Shown here: piece by piece, positions 39,901 to 43,671 of the stretch | Position numbering within the stretch: position 1 is the stretch's first letter | Layout of the letters: every line of letters begins with the position of its first letter | Origin: Paenibacillus alvei DSM 29 | Lineage (GTDB): Bacteria; Bacillota; Bacilli; Paenibacillales; Paenibacillaceae | DNA: 64,000 nt | Reading direction: 5' to 3' | Assembly (NCBI RefSeq): GCF_000293805.1 | Contig: NZ_AMBZ01000007.1 | Coordinates: 124,001-188,000, forward strand | Program-made: the position numbers and the translations under genes | Notes under the pieces: model-generated | The model's database searches: none | The model's input: the letters and a program-made list of their open reading frames with translations, nothing else | Told to the model about the DNA's origin: nothing

Positions 39901-41331
39901 TTTGCAGCTGGAGAACGGCTGTACCGGACAGGAGATCTGGCGAGATATGTACAGAACGGTGATATTGAATACTTAGGTCGCACCGATTATCAGGTGAAAA
40001 TTCGCGGCTTCCGCATCGAGCTTGAAGAAGTGGAATCTGCGCTTGCCCAGCAGGATGGGGTGAAACACGCACTTGCACTTGCCCGTGAAGATCAAGCGGG
40101 CGGGCAGCGCCTCATTGCTTATGTTGTGGCTGAAAATGAAGCCGATGTCGACATAGCAAATATGCAGCAAGCGCTGAAAGAGCGATTACCGGCCTATATG
40201 ATTCCGTCTGCGATTGTGCTGTTGGATGAATTGCCGCTTACGGCGAATGGCAAGGTGGATCGCCGAGTGTTGCCGATGCCTAACGAGCATCTCCTTGAAG
40301 GGAACACGGTACAAGCAGCACCACGCAACTTGACAGAGTTCCAGCTGAAGCAGATTTTTGAGGACATGCTGCAAGTAAGTGATGTAGGAATCCATGATCA
40401 TTTCTACGATCTAGGCGGACATTCCTTGCTTGCGATTCGAGCCATTGCTCGAATCAAGCAGCAATTCAACTGCGAGCTTCCGATCAGTATTGTTCTTGAA
40501 AAAGGGACAGTCGCCGAATTGGCCAAGGAAATTTTATACAGCGATACGCAAGCACCGTTCTCGACACTTGTCACGCTACAGCCGAAGGGGACGCAGATTC
40601 CAATCTTCTTCGTCCATCCGGCGGGTGGCCTCGTGCTTAGCTATACGACGCTGTCCAAGCATCTGGGGAGCGATCAGCCATTTTATGCCTTCCAGTCTCG
40701 GGCATTAAACGGGGAAAGAACAGGACTTATCGAGGATATGGCAGCCGATTACATCACTGAGCTTCGTTCTGTACTGCCACATGGACCTTATCGGCTTGGC
40801 GGCTGGTCCATTGGCGGAACGATTGCTTTCGAGATGGCTCGTCAGCTTGTGCAGCAGGGAGAAGTGATCTCTGATCTTGTTTTACTGGATACTCCGGCTA
40901 AATATGCCGATGAGGATGAGGATATGGCACTCAGCGATGCAGAGCTGTGGTCCAAACTTATCGACCTTCCATTAGGCGAACTGCAGCAGGTTGAACCGAA
41001 TAGGCAGCTAGATGAGTTGTTGGCTGAGGCGAAGAAGCGTAAAATCGCTGCTGAGGATATGACAGTGGAACATGTTAGAACTTTGCTCCAAGTATACCGT
41101 GATAATTCGATAGCGACTACAGCTTACAAGCCTGAGATGTATAATGGCCGATTGACGTTGATTCGTATACATGACGAAAGTGCAGTATATCAGGAGGAAA
41201 CAATGGGTTGGAACTCGCTGGCAAAGCATGGTGTAGATGTCTATTATGTTGAAGGTGAGCATCACACAATGATGGATTTGCCGTATGTGGAGGCCGTAGC
41301 GCACCATATGCTTCACTCGTTCCTTAACTAA
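23275..41331 (+). CDS. NRPS, four modules C-A-T-E-C-A-T-E-C-A-T-E-C-A-T-TE (Leu, Ser, basic?, basic?)
   Basis: A 6018-residue terminal synthetase whose ATG directly follows the previous stop. A helical N-terminal linker of about 40 residues precedes an LCL-type C domain (HHIVFDG at 181; SYAQQRLW motif), which fits the L-Thr donor. Then A FDASVWE at 708, T Ser1055, E 1238/1377; C from 1576, A FDVSVWE at 2237, T Ser2587, E 2769/2915; C from 3113, A FDAAIEE at 3807, T Ser4164, E 4349/4494 (EEHGRE); C from 4693, A at 5360, T Ser5717 (GGHSL), TE with GWSIGG Ser5845 and GEHHTM His5996. Codes: DAWFLGHVVK (Leu-like), DVWHMSLIDK (Ser; classical DVWHLSLIDK), and twice DAENIGTVIK (probably basic). The TE releases the peptide by hydrolysis or cyclization. 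The A domains of modules 8 and 9 are near-identical DNA repeats. Confidence 0.97.
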   Translation: MSDMNTRLASLTPEQRQMLVKKLAERKAAIRPSPTPQPIDPHGSALSYAQQRLWLLDQLEPNMSHYNIPFSLRFRSKLDISALQRSLTEIVRRHQALRTRFMERADGAVQVVEPIEADWQFPLMQVNLSDQAEVGLDQEEEAQRLVNEEAAKPFNLATGPLLRGLLITVGDNNHILLVTFHHIVFDGWSLTVFQQELLLLYEAHAAGQSSPLPDLPIQYVDYAIWQRQWLTETELQHQLDYWTDKLGDADHVLELPTDRPRPAVQTFRGDIRSLHIGEHIVKPLRELSRKEGASLFMTMLAAFQIFLYRYTGKHDLSVGTPIANRGMSEVEGLIGFFVNTLVMRGDLSGSPTYRQMLKQVRRTALEAYSNQDLSFERLVNALQPERSVSHAPLFQVMFTMDEAQVSDRSSVGTGGLVVEPYTFDSRSAKFDITLMIFDTGDNGVVAQMEYNTDLFHESTVLRMLRHLNNLFAGIAANPDSPIGTLPLLDDAEVHELLVARNQTSAVGDASLISLHERIAAHAELTPNAIAVVDGQITLTYRELNRRANQLAHHVRKLGIGTETIAGVLAHRSAAQVIAIVAIMKAGGAYLPIDPNYPRERIAYMMEDARIPVLIAEKSLQTHLPQHSDATIVWIDDIAAYAEEEGEVPPDLCTSPSQLAYVIYTSGSTGKPKGVQIEHAGLMNLVQWHIREYAMTAADRATLFAGPAFDASVWELWPTLAAGASIYIPHEELRTDPIGLRDWMLQSGITLSFLPTPMAEAVISLDWPASCALRYLLTGGDRLRLFPADNLPFQLVNHYGPTESTVVAIAGHVPTVSANGGQLHLPSIGYPIANTEIYLLDEHMQIVPDGVAGEIYVGGSGLARGYLHQPKLTAEKFVPSPFQPERLLYRTGDLARYNAAGAIEFIGRADDQVKVRGYRIELGEVEKAITEHAAVKEAVALVKEVRSGDRRLVAYVVSEEHDAHSAFTAELRTYLRTKLPEYMVPAAFVMLEQLPITPNGKVDRKALPEPEFTVETQAYVAPRTAKEAQLAAIWADVLGVEQVGIHDNFFELGGDSILSIQIVSRARQSGLQLTPKMLFQHQTIADLAAEIREGAVVEAEQGIVTGEVPLTPIQRWFFAQPMQAHHHFNQSMMFIVHPSVQQQMLREVVRQLIHHHDALRLQYTAGDAGWEQYNAGVTEEVPFTCVDVSGLRAEEQTAMIERIAAEAQQSLDLNAGVLLQAVYFNLGADQAGRLLIVIHHLGVDGVSWRILMEDLYRIGQNVAAGESIRLPAKTTAFRDWAKKLAEYATSDKVLIEADYWLDEKRKHIPSLPVDFIHGENMNATTQDIMVELPPEETQMLLQDVPHAYRTHINDVLLTALLLAISDWSGHDKLLLHMEGHGREELFDEVDLSRTVGWFTSMYPVLLERSSKRELGAELKSVKEQLRQVPNNGIGYGMLRYMGSKEQAQMLEALPKPQVSFNYLGQFDQVLSSGEDGLFGQAPERTGSEQSLQEKRAHLLDITGLVAGGSLRLTWTYSENLYLSESIEQLAVLYMEQLRAIIAHCRLPESRGVTPSDFPLARLTQEQLDQLAGTGQGVEDIYTLSPMQQGMLFHAAFTPDSHAYFEQMSWILQGDFHPAAMEQAWNRVVERHSILRTAFYWEELNEPHQVVYNYVTVPVEYYDWRTWTEAEREAKTEAFLREDRIRGFKLTEAPLMRITMIRLTDESSLFLWSYHHLLLDGWSMNALIAEVLQVYEAVVRSGEQPVELVFEPVRPYRDYIGWLQQQDMERAKQYWRDSLHGIHAPTPLTVDRLLPANTESQGEFSSIKITLPAALNDNIQAFTRQHQVTPNTLVQSAWALLLRRYSGEEDVVFGATVSGRPADLIGVESMMGIFINTLPVRIHVPDDETILTWVQDVQAKQVEQREYEYSPLSMIQNCSELAQGAPLFDSLFVFENYPVSAGNSEGSDAGGLTVSSMYLFEQTNYPLTLLAVPDNGFDLVITYDQQRFEAGAITRMLNHLIVLLQGMCSHPEQPVQVLTMLSEEEHQLLLTEWNRTDAPYPLEQCIHHLFEQQVERTPALPALRYEEQVLTYAELNAEANRLARYLQRKGVGPEVPVAVCMERSIDMVVGLLAILKAGGAYVPMDPDYPHDRLAFMFEDTNAPLLLTQRHLLERIPEYAGQAVCMDEQRQYIAAESDAPLNIKVSPDNMCYIIYTSGSTGRPKGVVNIHRAVVNRLLWMQEAYQLTSEDRVLQKTPFSFDVSVWEFFWPIMTGATLVVAAPGGHRDPAYLRDLIRQERITTLHFVPSMLQAFLEEEGVEHCTTIRQVMCSGEALSYDYQERFFAKLDAQLHNLYGPTEAAIDVTHWTCRRDTALRTVPIGMPIANIQIYLLDQELRPVPIGVPGELHIGGVGLARGYWNREALTEEKFIRNPFDPSMQSRLYKTGDLARYMPDGVIEYMGRIDHQVKIRGFRIELGEIESVLTAHPNIKEAAVVTREDTPGHKRLVAYVVAEEAKEVQAAQLSSYLLEILPDYMVPASYTFLKAMPLSPNGKLDRKALPAPQDARLVSGKPYAPPRNAIERTLAQVWADVLGVKQVSIHDNYFELGGDSILSMQIVSRARQAGVHLTPKLVFHNPTIAQLAAVAKEKVVVAEQVEVTGEVELTPIQRWFFDKEMIDRHHWNQSMLLSVRPPVNRHAIEQAIAHLLKQHDALRLRFIPVGDGWKQVSAPVGSDMPLEWVDLSNCSEDRRLTAIQAETARLQSSLDLTAGPIIRAALFDCGEHDAARLFIVIHHLAVDAVSWRIVMEDLETAYAQLLQNEPVQLPPKTTSYRQFAARMKEYAQSEAVKRELYYWSSHNDGTELHMPFMKEIDHVEAARKLNTVSSTRTVNISLSAEETKALLQEVPLAYRTQINDVLLTALLLAFNKWSGQMTLQIDMEGHGREDIFEEFDLSRTVGWFTSVFPVRLEVFAAESVEFTLKRVKEFMRNIPQRGLGYGLLRYVNEDEEVRELMDSHPDSLIMFNYLGQIDQGVAADTLLASAYEETALDSSSHGLRRYLLDIAGMVTNGEFHLGFMYSEHLFRAETIEQLSELFLSALHTIIDHCRQPQAGGITPSDFPLAKLPQVQLDQLYAKDQHIRDLYPLTPMQAGMLFHSLAEPHSGMYCEQNTFTLQGRFQAMAFVQAWQQVMERHAVLRTRIEWEGLDHPVQILVDDVSVPFNELDWSMLSAHEQERKLQLFLEEDRRTGFDFTRAPIMRMAIIHLDANTVKFVWTFHHLLLDGWSNPIVVQECFALYESIVTGTEIQLEAVRSYRDYMYWLHEQDQVAAESFWTTYLSGIEAPIQLPLDRPTAVESSGFAEVVLHVDEPLTASLNSLARMHQLTLSTIVQGAWGLLLSRYSGESDVLFGATVAGRPAELEGVETIVGLFINTLPVRTKISAHMDVISWLRDLQTWQTDKQQYEYAALSQIQSWSDMPQGTPLFDSIIVYENYPIQVTISEPGSMDRSAIDKNDRIVRAGDEAGHPAEIDLADVKENQKAVTANETGGVQLLGVQSFERTNYPITLTAVPGDALELQIGYDTTRYSSTDMERMLLHLRNLLQGIASLPDGLVVEVPMLGDAEGDQLLLNWNETMAEYPSGCVHQLIEAQALAAPERTALVVGQDMLTYGELNERANRLAHYLRKLGAGPEVLVGICAERSTELAVGILGILKSGAAYVPIDAAYPAERIAYMIEDACMPLLLTQERLIRQLPQHEATIVRLDADWEAIAKESADAVISGVGEENAAYVIYTSGSTGQPKGVVVTHAAMVNHNHSAVSLYELTEADRVLQFATISFDAAIEELFPTWLCGAALVMPEERLLSISGFTELIERERLSVLNLPTAYWHEWVNELAAGRAPLPSSIRTVIIGGERPSPERFAEWQQLAGRRVAWYNTYGPTEATVISTAFRAPVPDENGGPTYSEVPIGRPIANTQVYILDKHMQPVPTGVPGELYIGGRGLARGYWNKPELTDAVFISNPFAAGERLYRTGDLARYVQNGDIEYLGRTDYQVKIRGFRIELEEVESALTQQDGVRHALALAREDQQGEKRLVAYAVMENAADVSVSQLQQALKERLPAYMIPSAIVLLDQLPLTANGKLDRKALPTPDLNAWQKIREYAAPRNETERILSKVWAQVLGTERIGVHDNFFELGGDSILSIQIVSRAGQAGLKLTPKQLFENQTVAELAAVAKQAIPMLVDDGPVTGFVPLTPIQRWFFEQPMENRHHWNQAMLLTIKQPVQLEALQEAVAHLMLHHDVLRLRFALTEAGWEQRIAGVDGEAEAPILVFDLTALSAQEQIEHIEAESDRLQQTLNLTEGPIIRTALFELGPDHPARLLIVIHHLAVDGVSWRIILEDLQLAYEQLLQRMPAQLPAKTTSFKAWAERLHAYADSDEVKDERAYWMQPKRLHAQPLPTDVIVSADTVNQVNTYASSETITTVLDAETTRALLQDVPSVYRTRMNDILLAALARTIAAWTDNRTVVVDVEEHGREELFEDVDLSRTVGWFTAVHPLLLELSASGTVQEDIKAIKEQLRSIPQKGVRYGLLRYIASDIAASDMMRQATEPDILFNYLGQMDQAAEDTELVIGIAPESYGMPVSPEAPRDHLIEINGLISGKQLVMSWTYSRQLHHSATIEHLAASYLNAIREIIEHCKQPEAGGWTLSDFPLVSASQAQLDHLYAAAPNIRDLYPLSPMQEGMLFHSLADLRSGMYCEQTGFMLGGKFSVDAFEQAWRDLVNRHSILRTRICLEGFEQPLQAVLDDVPLPIQQLDWRSIAAEQQKHMMKSLLEEDRQRGFQFHEAPIMRFTIIHLANDKVQLIWTFHHMLLDGWSNPIVIQEFFALYYAYAMGTPIQLEPTRSYRDYIAWMQKQDQQAAETFWREYLAGIAAPTEIRLQQPDLVPTTDMDYNELELEIGTELTSQLQSFARNHQLTLSTMVQAAWGLMLSRYSGDTDVLFGATVAGRPADLAGVESIVGLFINTLPVRVQVRTDMDVLAWLLHLQEQQAEKQQYEYTALTQIQSWSEVPHGTPLFDSIIVYENYPIQVTVPEVAAAVEDAVAEETTASEGVELLGVHSFERTNYPITLSVLPGESLGLNIGYDTTRFSSADVRRMLEHLRNLLQGMAAGPTEMAVHLPMLSEYEKSQLLLDLNKTAAEYPSGCVHQLIEAQAIAAPERTALVVGQDMLTYRELNERANRLAHYLRKLGAGPEVLVGICAERSAELAVGILGILKSGAAYVPIDAAYPTERIAYMIEDACMPLLLTQERLIRQLPQHEATIVRLDADWEAIAKESADAVISGVGEENAAYVIYTSGSTGQPKGVVVTHAAMVNHNHSAVSLYELTEADRVLQFATISFDAAIEELFPTWLCGAALVMPEERLLSISGFTELIEREQLSVLNLPTAYWHEWVSELAAGRAPLPSSIRTVIIGGERPSPERFAEWQQLAGRRVAWYNTYGPTEATVISTAFRAPVPVENGGPTYSEVPIGRPIANTQVYILDKHMQPVPTGVPGELYIGGRGLARGYWNKPELTDAVFISNPFAAGERLYRTGDLARYVQNGDIEYLGRTDYQVKIRGFRIELEEVESALAQQDGVKHALALAREDQAGGQRLIAYVVAENEADVDIANMQQALKERLPAYMIPSAIVLLDELPLTANGKVDRRVLPMPNEHLLEGNTVQAAPRNLTEFQLKQIFEDMLQVSDVGIHDHFYDLGGHSLLAIRAIARIKQQFNCELPISIVLEKGTVAELAKEILYSDTQAPFSTLVTLQPKGTQIPIFFVHPAGGLVLSYTTLSKHLGSDQPFYAFQSRALNGERTGLIEDMAADYITELRSVLPHGPYRLGGWSIGGTIAFEMARQLVQQGEVISDLVLLDTPAKYADEDEDMALSDAELWSKLIDLPLGELQQVEPNRQLDELLAEAKKRKIAAEDMTVEHVRTLLQVYRDNSIATTAYKPEMYNGRLTLIRIHDESAVYQEETMGWNSLAKHGVDVYYVEGEHHTMMDLPYVEAVAHHMLHSFLN
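27991..32599 (+). other. NRPS module 7: C-A-T-E, predicted D-Ser
   Basis: The pocket reads DVWHMSLIDK, one change from the EntF-type Ser code (FDVSVWE at nt 29983). The carrier serine is at nt 31033. The E domain has HHLAVDAVSW from nt 31579, EGHGRED from 32017 and FNYLGQ, so epimerization is expected. Confidence 0.83.
32600..37338 (+). other. NRPS module 8: C-A-T-E, predicted basic residue (D)
   Basis: The pocket reads DAENIGTVIK (FDAAIEE at nt 34693). The E domain reads EEHGRE at nt 36754: the first Glu is kept but the Gly is Glu. The C domain has a longer charged loop (about nt 33691-33830) than its neighbours between the YENYPI and SFERTNYP motifs. Substrate call by comparison with Lys/Orn codes only. 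Confidence 0.68.
34092..35435 (+). repeat. Near-identical A-domain repeat, copy 1 (module 8)
   Basis: It aligns without gaps to 38751-40094 (offset 4659 bp, a multiple of three). I count about nine amino acid differences over about 447 residues. It spans the A domain from its N-terminal edge (..AEYPSGCVHQ) to just past the A8 motif (..ALAREDQ). The flanking C domain and the distal A/T sequence are much less similar. Confidence 0.95.
37339..41331 (+). other. NRPS module 9: C-A-T-TE, predicted basic residue (L), release
   Basis: The pocket is identical to module 8 (DAENIGTVIK, FDAAIEE at nt 39352). The carrier is GGHSL (Ser codon at nt 40423) and is followed directly by a thioesterase of about 250 residues (catalytic Ser codon nt 40807, His codon nt 41260). 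This is the chain-termination module. Confidence 0.78.
38751..40094 (+). repeat. Near-identical A-domain repeat, copy 2 (module 9)
   Basis: Second copy of the repeat at 34092-35435, in direct orientation and the same reading frame. Identity falls sharply outside the two borders, as expected after intragenic gene conversion or a recent A-domain swap. Confidence 0.95.
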
Positions 41332-41332
41332 T

Positions 41333-41378
41333 TCAGCTAGGGGGGGAGAAGGTGTGTATTCTCCCCCCTCTAAGCTGA
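41333..41378 (+). promoter_or_regulatory. Strong intercistronic stem-loop without U tract
   Basis: GGGGGGAGAA (341-350 of 41xxx) pairs perfectly with TTCTCCCCCC (359-368) around an 8-nt loop, and an outer TCAGCT/AGCTGA pair extends it. No T run follows, so it is a poor intrinsic terminator. It may protect the 3' end of the NRPS mRNA or set the amount of the downstream thioesterase message. Confidence 0.75.
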
Positions 41379-41403
41379 CTAATACACAGAAGGAGTGCTT
41401 GAA

Positions 41404-42186
41404 ATGAGTACAGTGACTGTAAACAATCGATGGATCGTTTGTCCGAAGCCTAATCCCAATGCTACATTTCGTCTATTCTGTTTCCCATTTGCAGGGGGAT
41501 CCGCATCCGTGTTTCGTACATGGCATAAGAAGCTGCCAGACTATCTTGAGGTATGCTCGATACAGTATCCAGGCAGAGGTACATGGATGGGGGAAACATT
41601 TTATACGGACACCAAATCGATGGTTGAAGCGGCAGCGCAGGCGATTCGCTCTCATCTGGACAAGCCCTTTCTTTTCTATGGGCACAGCATGGGGGCCATT
41701 ATTGCCTTTGAGCTTGCGCGATATTGTGCGGAGCAATTCGGTCGGCGCCCGATTCTGCTGATGGTTGGAGGGCGCAATGCGCCTGATGCGGATCGAGAGA
41801 TCGAGCCGATCTACCATCTGCCTGAAGCAGAATTTCGTGCTGGACTGCGAACATATGGTGGAACACCAGATGAAGTGCTAGCGAATGACGAACTGATGGA
41901 TTTGTTCTCACCAATATTGCGTGCCGATTTTCAATTGTCCGAAACATACTCCTACGAAGGTGGAAAAGTGACTTGTCCAATTGTTGCTTGGGGTGGATAT
42001 GATGATCATATGGTGCCTGAGGACAATTTGCGTGATTGGAAGAGATTCACGGATTCACGATTTACATGCGAGATGCTGCCTGGAGGACATTTTTTCTTGC
42101 AAAGCCACCAAGAAGAACTGCTTATTAGAGTGAAGAGAGAATTAGAACTGCTTGCTCAATTATCAATTTGGGGCCGATTACAGTAA
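41404..42186 (+). CDS. Type II (external) thioesterase of the NRPS operon
   Basis: A 260-residue alpha/beta hydrolase of the GrsT/SrfTE-like family, which clears misprimed or mis-acylated carrier domains. Visible motifs: FPFAGGSAS near the N-terminus, nucleophile elbow GHSMGA, Asp in GYDDHMVPED, and His in PGGHFFL. The ATG at 41404 is chosen because AGGAG lies 8 bases upstream; an in-frame GTG at 41395 overlaps that SD. It follows the terminal NRPS gene by about 70 bp across a strong hairpin, in the usual place for such genes. Confidence 0.95.
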   Translation: MSTVTVNNRWIVCPKPNPNATFRLFCFPFAGGSASVFRTWHKKLPDYLEVCSIQYPGRGTWMGETFYTDTKSMVEAAAQAIRSHLDKPFLFYGHSMGAIIAFELARYCAEQFGRRPILLMVGGRNAPDADREIEPIYHLPEAEFRAGLRTYGGTPDEVLANDELMDLFSPILRADFQLSETYSYEGGKVTCPIVAWGGYDDHMVPEDNLRDWKRFTDSRFTCEMLPGGHFFLQSHQEELLIRVKRELELLAQLSIWGRLQ

Positions 42187-42204
42187 TGCAATTTCCTATA
42201 ATTA

Positions 42205-42213
42205 TGTTATAAT
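42205..42213 (+). promoter_or_regulatory. Extended -10 promoter candidate for the ABC exporter genes
   Basis: TGTTATAAT is an extended -10 element (TGnTATAAT) about 20 bp after the thioesterase stop and 40 bp before the exporter ATPase start. No good -35 hexamer is visible, which an extended -10 can tolerate. It suggests the exporter pair is a separate transcription unit. Confidence 0.55.
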
Positions 42214-42252
42214 ATACCTGAATTTAACAGAATAGGGTTGGAGGTTTGATAG

Positions 42253-43671
42253 GTGAACTTCACATTTCGAAAAAAGTCCACTGCACTGAAGTACAATTTG
42301 ATCGGCCTGACTGTCGGCATACTGTTAGGACTTATTGCGATTATTCTCGTGGCTATCTTCTTGGGTTCTCCGTGGAATTGGATTGTCATGGTAATCGGAG
42401 TGCTTGTACTTTACGGTGGCACTCGCAGTCTGCTCGTCCTGATGAAGGAAGCTCACTCCATTGGCACGGAGGGGCTTGATTTCAAGTATTTTGGTTTCCA
42501 TCTACATATTCCTTACCATGAAATTGATCGAGTAGAACGTTATACAGGAACATTGCCACGTTTTCTGGAGCTGCCTCACAGTGAACAGAAATATTCTCCC
42601 GACAACAAGACCCTCTACCTTGTAGCAGATACTGCGGAAATGATCGAAGTAACGATGAAACAACCGACCGAAACACCTCTTCCATGGCCGAGCAAAGAAG
42701 TGATCAACTTCTCCAAGCTCATTTTCAGCGTAGATGAACCCACGAAGTACCTTGATAAGTTATCTGAATATTTCAGTGATGAACAACCCAGTTCTGAAGC
42801 TAGTGTCGAAGTACAGCGCTCAATCTCGGATATTGCTGCTGCCAGTGAGACACTGAACGGTTCATTGCCCCGTTCAGAAGCAATACGAACGAAACGAAAG
42901 GAATTCATCGGAACAAGGGAAGGCAAGGCGATCAAAATTGCGGGTTTGCGCAAAACATATGGCAATTTTGAAGCAGTAAAGGGCATTGATCTGACCGTCG
43001 AGCCAGGTGAAATTCTAGCATTCCTTGGCAGCAATGGGGCAGGCAAAACTACTACAATTAAAATGTTGATAGGCTTGCTTGATCCAACGGCAGGAGAGAT
43101 TACGATATGCGGAAAAGACTTGTTCCAAGATGGCTTATCTGCGCGGAAGCTAATCGGTTATGTGCCGGATAACCCGCTGCTGCGCGAGGGACTGACCGCA
43201 CGTGAATTCCTGTGGCTCGTTGCAGGCTTGTATCATATTCCAGAGCAGGAGGCCAGAGCTCGAACGGAGGAACTGTTGAAGGCGCTCAAGCTAGAACAAT
43301 GGGGCGATCATCTGATCCGTGGCTTCTCCCTAGGGATGAAGCGTAAGATGGCGATAGCAGCAGGGTTGATTCATCGCCCCAAAGTACTTCTGCTTGACGA
43401 AGTTACGAATGGTCTTGACCCTCGTGCTGCACGTGAGGTCAAGGATCTAATCGTTGATGCTGCCAACCAGGGAACAGCCATATTTATAACGACCCATATC
43501 CTTGGCTTGGCAGAAGAATTGGCGGATCAGATTGCAATTATTGATCGTGGTCAGTTGCAAGCATTAGGAACGATGGATGAACTCCGAACGCAGCTAGAAA
43601 TGCCAGATGCGAATCTGGAACAGATCTTCCTCTACTTGACTGGTAATGTGCCGAGCGTGGAGGTGACGTGA
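42253..43671 (+). CDS. ABC transporter ATPase with N-terminal membrane/PH-like extension
   Basis: A 472-residue protein with a GTG start, GGAGG eight bases upstream. Residues about 13-60 form two hydrophobic helices. About 70-180 looks like a bacterial PH-type membrane domain (inference from its pattern beside the helices). About 215-450 is an ABC-2-type ATPase: Walker A GSNGAGKTT, Q-loop region YVPDNPLL, signature FSLGMKRK, Walker B LLLDEVTNGLDP, H-loop THI. The ATPase has Val in place of the usual Pro of DEPT. Fusion of a membrane sensor-like part to this ATPase class is uncommon. The ATPase part resembles those of export systems. The stop overlaps the next gene. Confidence 0.88.
   Translation: MNFTFRKKSTALKYNLIGLTVGILLGLIAIILVAIFLGSPWNWIVMVIGVLVLYGGTRSLLVLMKEAHSIGTEGLDFKYFGFHLHIPYHEIDRVERYTGTLPRFLELPHSEQKYSPDNKTLYLVADTAEMIEVTMKQPTETPLPWPSKEVINFSKLIFSVDEPTKYLDKLSEYFSDEQPSSEASVEVQRSISDIAAASETLNGSLPRSEAIRTKRKEFIGTREGKAIKIAGLRKTYGNFEAVKGIDLTVEPGEILAFLGSNGAGKTTTIKMLIGLLDPTAGEITICGKDLFQDGLSARKLIGYVPDNPLLREGLTAREFLWLVAGLYHIPEQEARARTEELLKALKLEQWGDHLIRGFSLGMKRKMAIAAGLIHRPKVLLLDEVTNGLDPRAAREVKDLIVDAANQGTAIFITTHILGLAEELADQIAIIDRGQLQALGTMDELRTQLEMPDANLEQIFLYLTGNVPSVEVT

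Noticed and set aside
34674-39983. Twin 216-aa minus-strand open frames at 34674-35324 and 39333-39983
   Set aside because: Their near-identity only reflects the A-domain DNA repeat on the plus strand.
41395-41403. GTG at 41395 as the type II thioesterase start
   Set aside because: It overlaps the AGGAG Shine-Dalgarno that is correctly spaced for the ATG at 41404.
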